From: CAYXDO01 sp964463485
Lineage (GTDB): Bacteria; Myxococcota; Kuafuiibacteriia; Kuafuiibacteriales; Kuafuiibacteriaceae
Assembly: GCA_964463485.1 (NCBI GenBank)
Contig: CAYXDO010000252.1
Location: forward strand, 1 to 9,993
Length of the DNA stretch: 9,993 nt
Reading direction: 5' to 3'
The number at the start of each line of letters is the position of its first letter. Positions within the stretch are counted from its first letter, which is position 1. Below are positions 5,547 through 9,993 of this stretch, piece by piece. Below the pieces are notes generated by a model. It was given only the letters and a program-made list of their open reading frames with translations, did no database searches and was not told the DNA's origin. The translations under genes were made by a program, and so were the position numbers.

Positions 5547-7211
5547 ATGGGAAAACAGCAAACTTTGTCGATCGTTCTTCTCGCGATCAGTGCGGTTCTT
5601 CTGGGTTCCTCCGCAGGCTGTCGCAAGGCCCGCCGCGCTGTGTTCGGGTCCGGAGACCCTGGAGCGGCGCCGCCTCCGGCTCGGATCGCCGAGCCTCGGC
5701 CAGAGCTTCCGGCGCCACCAAACGTGCTGCCCATGGTGGGGGCAGAGAGTTTCGACGCGGACGGCTTTCCTCTTCACGCCCCCGACGTCCCGGCGCTGCT
5801 CAGCGCGCTGTTCGCCGAGCGCTTCGATGCGCTCGATGGGTTCATCGGGGAGCTTCAGGCGCTCGCGGAGTCGGATCCCAAGAAAGAGTTCTGGGTCGTG
5901 GGTGCGGCCGATGGTGTCGCGAGCCCGGATCCTGAGGTAGGTCGACTTCTGGACCTATACGTGGCGCGTATGCCGAGCTCCTTCGTGCCATACCTTTTGC
6001 GCGGGCTGCATCGCGTCGAGCTTGGCTATCATTTTCGCGGGGCCAAGCTCGCGGCGCAGACCAGCGACGCGCAGCTCGACGCCATGGGTCGAGCCTTCGC
6101 CACCGCTCGCGCCGATCTCGACGAGGCGCTCTCGATTCGTCCGAAGCTATCGCCAGCGTTCCGAGGGTTGCTCAGCATGGCCGTCGCCGATGGTTCGGGC
6201 GCCGTGGAGATCAAGGATCTTGCGCACGAGGTGATTCCAAACTCACTCCCGTTCGAGATGAAGCTCTTCGCGATGGGTTTCCATCCCAAATGGGGATCAC
6301 AAGCCGGTTCAATCGACGATGAGCTCGAGCGAATCAAAGAGAAGATGACGAGCCGCCGGTGGGCTGCGTTGCGTGGCATGAAGGCGTACTTCGCATGCGA
6401 TCTGAACTACATGCAGGGCGCTTTGCAGGAGGCTCTCGTGAAGTGTAACGAAGCGATCGCGGCGGGTCCGAGCTTCGTCTATTTGGAGCAGCGAGCGGCC
6501 GTCTATACTCGGCTGGATGACGTTCCGCGCGCGTTGCTCGACTTGGACAGTGCGATCGAAATGTTCCCCTACAGCGCGTCGATGTTCGAGCGACGGGCGC
6601 GCTTGCTCTGGAAGGGCAAGAAGCACCTGGAGGCTGCGGAGGACATCTTGACCGCGAGGCGCCTCGATCCCGTGGACGAGCGCACAGCTCAGGACGCTGC
6701 GAAGATCGCTGGCATCCTCGTCGCGTTGTCGAGGTCGAGCAAACTCACCGATGCCGCTCGAGGACTCGAGCTGATCCGCGGGCTGGGCTATCGGAGTGAG
6801 TCTGTGGACCGAGGCGTGTCCGGACGTCGCGTCGCCGAAGAGGGTGGGGTCGGGGCGCTTTTGGCCGAGGTGTCGGCAGCTCCGGACGACATCGACGCGC
6901 GGGTAAGGCTCGACGATGCCCTCTTTGCCGAGGGCCGGCTCGAGGAGATCGTGGAGATGTGGACCGAGTACCTCGGGCGCCACCCGGACGACGCCCGCGC
7001 GCTTCGCGAGCGCGGCGGCACCTACGGTCACTTGAAGCGATTCAGCTTGGCCCGCGACGATTTCCGTCGGTCCTGCCAGCTTGGCGAGGCCCAAGCGTGC
7101 GGCACCTTCCAGCGACTCGCCGGCGCGAAAGACCCGGAGCCCAAACCAGAGGGCTCGCCAAGCGATCCGGGACCGGCCCCAAAACCCGCCGACTCCGCCG
7201 AGCGCGAGTGA
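5547..7211 (+). CDS. TPR-containing lipoprotein with a DUF4034-like N-terminal region
   Basis: A 554-residue predicted lipoprotein. A Lys3-led hydrophobic leader (residues 6-23) ends in SSAGC, with Cys25 as the lipidation site (Ser instead of Leu/Val at -3, a relaxed lipobox), followed by a Pro/Ala-rich linker (38-62). Residues about 80-215 (LLSALFAERFDALDGFIGEL, then a long segment with LARG/LRG-like and ADLDEALSIRPKLSPAF motifs) resemble DUF4034. Tetratricopeptide repeats follow at roughly 278-306, 311-341 and 345-375, and two more at about 453-481 and 483-516. The last carries CQLGEAQAC, a cysteine pair frequent in myxobacterial TPR/Sel1-like proteins. The tail (529-554) is Pro-rich and probably disordered. 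No catalytic motif is seen; the likely role is a protein-protein scaffold at the envelope. It converges on the YkuD-domain gene with only 34 bp between stops and no terminator visible there. Confidence 0.8.
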   Translation: MGKQQTLSIVLLAISAVLLGSSAGCRKARRAVFGSGDPGAAPPPARIAEPRPELPAPPNVLPMVGAESFDADGFPLHAPDVPALLSALFAERFDALDGFIGELQALAESDPKKEFWVVGAADGVASPDPEVGRLLDLYVARMPSSFVPYLLRGLHRVELGYHFRGAKLAAQTSDAQLDAMGRAFATARADLDEALSIRPKLSPAFRGLLSMAVADGSGAVEIKDLAHEVIPNSLPFEMKLFAMGFHPKWGSQAGSIDDELERIKEKMTSRRWAALRGMKAYFACDLNYMQGALQEALVKCNEAIAAGPSFVYLEQRAAVYTRLDDVPRALLDLDSAIEMFPYSASMFERRARLLWKGKKHLEAAEDILTARRLDPVDERTAQDAAKIAGILVALSRSSKLTDAARGLELIRGLGYRSESVDRGVSGRRVAEEGGVGALLAEVSAAPDDIDARVRLDDALFAEGRLEEIVEMWTEYLGRHPDDARALRERGGTYGHLKRFSLARDDFRRSCQLGEAQACGTFQRLAGAKDPEPKPEGSPSDPGPAPKPADSAERE

Positions 7212-7245
7212 CCCGCGTCTGGCTGGGTGCGGCCCGTCGCCCGCG

Positions 7246-7983
7246 CTACGGTCGCGTCTGGGGTCGGAGCGAGATGATCGACTTCATGAGTCGGGCATAC
7301 CTATCGGCGATCCAGGGCTCCGCCGCTCTGGGCATGGGCTCACCAGAGCGCGGATCGATCGGTGAGATCATGATGTGGCGGCGCCCCTCGTCCACGATCG
7401 CCGCGAGCGTGAACAACTCCTCGATCGCCCGGTCACCGACTGGGATGCAGCCGATCGAGACGCTGTTTCCGTGAACGTAGATGTCGCCGCCGAGCTCGGA
7501 GGCCTCGACGGTTCGGTGAGCAAGGTCTTCGGCGCTCGGACAATCTACGCGGACGGACAGGTGATAGTCGCTATTCGCATTGAGCTTCGTGAGCTCATAG
7601 AACCCTTCGGGAACCTGTTGGTCCCCTTCCCGAAGCTTGGGGCCCAAGGCTCCGCTCGAATGCAGGACCGGGTACGTCCGCGCGAACGTCCAACTGGGTG
7701 AGTCGGGCGAATCGGTGAGCCAGAGCTCCAGGCGAGCTTCGCGTTTGAAGACGACCAGGAGCATGGACTTTGGCGGCCAACTCATCCCTGCTTCGGCGAG
7801 GGCCGGCCGGAATTTGGTCTCCATGGTGGGTTGGTGCCGCGAGACCACTTCAGCCACGGACTGGTGTCGCGGGAGGCGCTTGTGCACCCAGACGCAGGCG
7901 ACGGCTACTCGGAATCGGTAGCCGAAGACGAGGATGGCGAGGGCGGTCGAATAGAGCGCGAGACGTCTTCTCCATGCTGACAC
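7246..7983 (-). CDS. YkuD-domain murein L,D-transpeptidase family protein, YafK/DpaA-like
   Basis: A protein of about 245 residues with a YkuD catalytic domain. The motif HGNSVSIGC (171-179) supplies the His and the nucleophile Cys179. Upstream are SSGALGPKLREGDQQVPEGF (109-128) and YHLSVRVDCPSAEDLA (140-155), the arrangement seen in the YafK (DpaA/LdtF) branch. In E. coli that enzyme cuts the bond between Braun lipoprotein and peptidoglycan, while related YkuD enzymes make 3-3 crosslinks; which of these applies here is unknown. A hydrophobic segment at residues 9-32 after Arg5-Arg7 would anchor it in the inner membrane facing the periplasm. The start is uncertain: the GTG at 7983 puts positive residues directly before the anchor. 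An upstream GTG at 8079 would add an Arg-rich 32-residue stretch and falls in a strong hairpin, so it is disfavoured. Neither start has a good Shine-Dalgarno. Confidence 0.85.
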   Translation of the reverse strand: MSAWRRRLALYSTALAILVFGYRFRVAVACVWVHKRLPRHQSVAEVVSRHQPTMETKFRPALAEAGMSWPPKSMLLVVFKREARLELWLTDSPDSPSWTFARTYPVLHSSGALGPKLREGDQQVPEGFYELTKLNANSDYHLSVRVDCPSAEDLAHRTVEASELGGDIYVHGNSVSIGCIPVGDRAIEELFTLAAIVDEGRRHIMISPIDPRSGEPMPRAAEPWIADRYARLMKSIISLRPQTRP

Positions 7984-8078
7984 GCATGGCTCGGAGCAAA
8001 TCCCGGACCGCCGGCGGCGCGCGGATCGTCGCGCCGCCTTGCGGCAACCCGCTTCCCGATTGGGTAAGACTCGACACA

Positions 8079-8103
8079 CCCGGGTTCGGGCGGGTCACCC
8101 GGG
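8079..8103. terminator. GC-rich hairpin between two minus-strand genes
   Basis: CCCGGGT (8079-8085) and ACCCGGG (8097-8103) form a perfect 7-bp stem with an 11-nt loop in the 178-bp gap between the oxygenase gene and the YkuD-domain gene. No T-run follows on either strand. It could be a factor-assisted terminator of the oxygenase transcript or an element in the leader of the next gene. Confidence 0.35.
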
Positions 8104-8140
8104 ACTCGCCGGGCGCGGCGCTCGAAGCCGGCGGCGCGGG

Positions 8141-8170
8141 GGAGAGACTCGCGCGGAGTCGCTACTCTCC
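8141..8170 (-). terminator. Imperfect hairpin spanning the oxygenase stop codon
   Basis: GACTC/GAGTC (8146-8150 with 8156-8160, 5-nt loop) is extended by GGAGA/TCTCC (8141-8145 with 8166-8170), with the TAG stop codon inside a one-sided 5-nt bulge. It sits where a transcript end would be expected, but no T-run follows. It may act together with the hairpin at 8079-8103. Confidence 0.3.
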
Positions 8171-9319
8171 CTGCAACATTCCCGCGCTCACGAGCTGCAA
8201 CAGAGTTTGCTCGACCAGCTCCGGTGACAAGCTCGGACATGCGTCGCAACCCGACCCCACGGTGACTTGTCCCGGGCTAGCGACGAGCCACTCCATCAGC
8301 GGCGCGAGCTCATCGTCGAGCTCCGCGCCTTGGCTCACGCCGTCTCGATCGCAGACGAGAACCCACCCGGTTTCGCGTTTCGTGAGCTTCCTGTTGGTGC
8401 CGGTGATCCAGCGAAAACGCACCGGACCCATCGCCGCTCGGTGGGCGGCCAACACCTCGGCGGGGATCATTCCAGAGATCGTCGCGGCGAGCTCGTCGAG
8501 CAACACCTTCAACTGCAAGTCGATGGCTCCCGGGCTCGCGTCGCTCTTCTCTGGCGTGAACGCGTGCGCGCGCCATCGGGACTCGCGCTCGAGCCTCCGA
8601 CCGAGCTCCGATAGTACGAGCGCGCTCCAAGTCGGCGGTTTGATCGCGAACGACAGCGCGAAGGACTCACCTTGGTTCTCGGTTTGGTGCCAATAACCTC
8701 GCGGGAGAAAGATGACACTTCCGGGCCGCAGCACGATTCGCTGAGCGGACCTCGGCATGGTGTTGGGCATCGGAGCGCGCGCGAAGTTGGGCGCGGGCGT
8801 AGTCGATCTGGAGCCGGCGACATACGTCGCGAGCGGGTTCTCGACGTGTGTGTTGCGGGCTATGTGCCAAACCTTGGTGCCTCTGAGTTGGATGTTGAAA
8901 TTCAGGTCAAAGTCATAGTGAAGGCCCACGTTCCTGCCGTCTCGGGCGAGGAACCCTTCGCAGTAGATCCAGGAAGGGTGAATTCCGAGATCCGAGGCGA
9001 GCCTCTCCGCAAACGACCGAACGACCGAGATCGAGTGGAGAGTTGGTAGATAAAGAGAGCAGTCGCCCGTTTCGTACCGCTCCATGGCTTCGTTGGCGTC
9101 AGGCAGGATGGCTTGATACCCATTGTTCTCGAACGCCAAGATTGGAGGGGTTGTCGCAAAGATGGTCGCTCGGGCATCGGCGAGCTGCGCACAGTCGAGG
9201 ATCTCGGCGAACCGCGCTACGGGTCCGTGGTGGACGAACGGTTTGTAAGGGTAGAAGCTGTCTAGAAATCCACCGTTCGAGCCCACGAGGGTCTCGAGCG
9301 CGGGTCGGGAAACGTTCAT
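8162..9319 (-). CDS. JmjC/cupin-type 2-oxoglutarate-Fe(II) oxygenase, RoxA-like
   Basis: A 385-residue protein of the Cupin_4/JmjC fold. The iron triad is visible: His134 and Asp136 in GLHYDFDLNFNIQL, and His211 in SVIFLPRGYWHQTE. RGTKVWHI (146-153) is the strand that follows the HxD in ribosomal oxygenases such as YcfD/RoxA. The C-terminal 55 residues or so (LAPLMEWL through LLQLVSAGMLQ) resemble the winged-helix domain that ends RoxA-type enzymes, and the length is similar to YcfD (about 370). Such enzymes hydroxylate protein side chains, for example an Arg of ribosomal protein L16; others modify peptides in biosynthetic clusters. The substrate here is unknown. The ATG at 9319 is directly preceded by GAGG with 1-nt spacing, too close to be a normal Shine-Dalgarno. 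It overlaps the TGA of a 30-codon upstream ORF (ATGA) and lies just after a -10-like TATGAT. Confidence 0.8.
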   Translation of the reverse strand: MNVSRPALETLVGSNGGFLDSFYPYKPFVHHGPVARFAEILDCAQLADARATIFATTPPILAFENNGYQAILPDANEAMERYETGDCSLYLPTLHSISVVRSFAERLASDLGIHPSWIYCEGFLARDGRNVGLHYDFDLNFNIQLRGTKVWHIARNTHVENPLATYVAGSRSTTPAPNFARAPMPNTMPRSAQRIVLRPGSVIFLPRGYWHQTENQGESFALSFAIKPPTWSALVLSELGRRLERESRWRAHAFTPEKSDASPGAIDLQLKVLLDELAATISGMIPAEVLAAHRAAMGPVRFRWITGTNRKLTKRETGWVLVCDRDGVSQGAELDDELAPLMEWLVASPGQVTVGSGCDACPSLSPELVEQTLLQLVSAGMLQGE

Positions 9320-9408
9320 CCCTCATCATAACACTCCCGCGGTCGACTGTACGGGAGCGGTCGCTCTCGCGCTTCGAAGTCAGCCGAGCGGACTCCGTCC
9401 TCGGTCAT
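9316..9408 (-). CDS. Possible 30-residue leader or substrate peptide coupled to the oxygenase
   Basis: A short ORF with ATG at 9408 and a Shine-Dalgarno GAGGA (9420 to 9416) spaced 7 nt from it. It ends in a TGA that overlaps the oxygenase ATG as ATGA. The peptide starts MTEDGVRSADFEARE and ends RPLPYSRPRECYDEG: charged, with one Cys, two Tyr and no hydrophobic segment. Codons in this stretch favour G/C at the third position more than the sequence just upstream. I recognise no family. Options are a translational-coupling leader, a peptide substrate of the adjacent oxygenase, or chance. The overlap and ribosome binding site are seen; the function is conjecture. Confidence 0.3.
   Translation of the reverse strand: MTEDGVRSADFEARERPLPYSRPRECYDEG
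9325..9353 (-). promoter_or_regulatory. Weak sigma70-like promoter candidate before the oxygenase gene
   Basis: On the minus strand, TATGAT (9330 to 9325; 5 of 6 to the -10 consensus) is preceded by a 17-bp spacer and CGTACA (9353 to 9348; 3 of 6 to -35). The predicted start of transcription falls on or within a base or two of the oxygenase ATG, implying a leaderless mRNA. Only the -10 is good. It competes with the idea that the upstream 30-codon ORF is translated and coupled to the oxygenase. Confidence 0.25.
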
Positions 9409-9670
9409 TCGCGAATCCTCAGGCCTCGCTGCATGGGGTCTTCCAGATGAACATCGGAGCAGATAATGGTCAGAACAACCTCTGTAGTCGTTGCGTCCGA
9501 GCAACCGATCCGATGCACACTTCGAAATCCCATTGCGCCAATCGGCGCCGCGGTCGGTCGTACCCGAATATCGTAGATTGCATCGTTCGGCAGCGGTCCG
9601 GCTGGGTCCAAGCGACAACGATACTTCCGTCATTTCGAACCCTGCCTCTACCGGCAGTACAGCTTGTCAA
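9405..9670 (-). pseudogene. Possible decayed fragment of a secreted-protein gene
   Basis: Protein-like stretches appear in two different frames. One frame reads RNDGSIVVAWTQ (about 9637 to 9602). Directly after a one-base shift, another reads AGPLPNDAIYDIRVRPTAAP (starting near 9602) and runs on through EVVLTIICSDVHLEDPMQRG to a TGA at 9405. DGS-VVAWTQ followed by IYDIRVRP and PIGA is reminiscent of the DGGFVVAW...IYGQRFDA...PLG repeats of large extracellular proteins. Third-position GC is only about 55-60%, much lower than in the firm genes. No start codon, ribosome site or complete domain is seen. The alternative is ordinary intergenic sequence with lower GC. The rest of 9671-9752 holds nothing I can identify. 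Confidence 0.25.
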
Positions 9671-9752
9671 GGAGTGTCTTTACGGACTGCTCGTTTCCGG
9701 GAAATGTGAAGTCAGGACCTTTCGCCGTACCCGAAAATCGGTCACAGGGGGC

Positions 9753-9802
9753 CACGGCTTGATTTTGGCGCACGGCTTGAATTTGGCACGGCCTGAATTT
9801 GG
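9753..9802. repeat. Three-copy 16-18-bp tandem repeat next to the inverted repeat
   Basis: CACGGCTTGAATTTGG (9771-9786) is followed without a gap by CACGGCCTGAATTTGG (9787-9802). It is preceded by a diverged 18-bp version, CACGGCTTGATTTTGGCG (9753-9770). The array abuts the inner edge of the right inverted-repeat arm. In reverse complement the unit reads AAATTCAGGCCGTGCC, which aligns with the AACTCATTCCATGCCC found at the same place beside the left arm, suggesting a shared origin. Confidence 0.8.
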
Positions 9803-9992
9803 GTGCAGCCGGGCCTGGCTCTGAGTGCGCTGCGGGGGGAGTTTGTCGAAAAAAAATAGATAGAACGAGGACTTGCGGCGATCGATCGGTGTGCGACGCG
9901 TTGCCGTTCGGACTCATAGCCAGGCGGATCTGCGCCTATTTCGGATCGTCCACCTCCACGCCCAGGTTCCACGCCCACGTCCACGGTTTCGT
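9799..9992 (-). repeat. Right arm of the 194-bp long inverted repeat
   Basis: This is the reverse-complement partner of 56-249, about 94% identical and exactly the same length. It ends one base before the window end, so the true outer boundary of the element is not visible. Compared with the left arm it has an uninterrupted run of eight T (read on the minus strand) where the left has TTCTTTTTT, and six C where the left has five. The ATGAGTCCGAACGGCAACGC segment is identical in both. Confidence 0.9.
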
Positions 9993-9993
9993 C

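Noticed and set aside
6309..7094. 261-codon minus-strand frame under the TPR gene
   Set aside because: It is an antisense shadow of a gene that has a strong ribosome site, a signal peptide and TPR motifs.
7770..8696. 308-codon plus-strand frame across the YkuD-domain and oxygenase genes
   Set aside because: It runs antisense through two genes with clear catalytic motifs, and its own translation is low-complexity Arg/Ser/Gly/Ala.
9447..9824. 125-codon plus-strand frame entering the right repeat
   Set aside because: It has no ribosome site or family, and it ends inside tandem and inverted repeats.
56..9992. Composite transposon or integrative element flanked by inverted IS copies
   Set aside because: The 194-bp arms encode no transposase, there is no integrase or recombinase between them, and the inner genes look like ordinary chromosomal genes.

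Overview
The window is GC-rich, with G or C strongly favoured at third codon positions. It codes for several predicted exported lipoproteins, a TPR protein of a type common in myxobacteria (a CxLGxxxAC motif near the C-terminus), and a RoxA-like JmjC/cupin oxygenase. Together with many degenerate intergenic hexamer repeats, this points to a myxobacterium-like organism (Myxococcota, former Deltaproteobacteria). That placement is an inference from style, since there is no rRNA or other phylogenetic marker.

Layout from left to right. Positions 1-403 hold a GTGGRC-type hexamer repeat, the left arm of a 194-bp inverted repeat (56-249) and a short GCCCGY hexamer motif. Then come an FAD-dependent aromatic monooxygenase (404-1552, +), a 235-bp repeat-bearing gap, a large lipoprotein with a hexosaminidase/alpha-glucuronidase-like N-terminal region (1788-4547, -), and a divergent endonuclease/exonuclease/phosphatase (EEP) superfamily exported protein (4634-5452, +). 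These are followed by a TPR lipoprotein (5547-7211, +), a convergent YafK/DpaA-type YkuD-domain protein (7246-7983, -) and a JmjC/cupin oxygenase (8162-9319, -). Positions 9320-9798 have no firm gene but hold a possible 30-codon leader ORF, what may be a decayed gene, and a 16-bp tandem repeat. The right arm of the inverted repeat (9799-9992) ends the window.

The genes do not form one obvious pathway. The two divergent lipoprotein genes share an 86-bp control region containing a clean 7-bp inverted repeat. The YkuD-domain protein and the TPR lipoprotein both act at the cell envelope and are transcribed towards each other. The monooxygenase lies between directly repeated hexamer motifs.

I did not find a recognisable defence, CRISPR, phage or toxin-antitoxin system. 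The most unusual material is in the repeats: the long inverted repeat at both ends, the related minisatellite motifs, and a 13-bp duplication that appears to have rewritten the end of the monooxygenase. The other candidates are the operator-like palindrome and the ATGA-overlapping micro-ORF in front of the oxygenase. Because the repeat lies at both extremities, the window may be a whole contig that stopped assembling inside a multicopy repeat.
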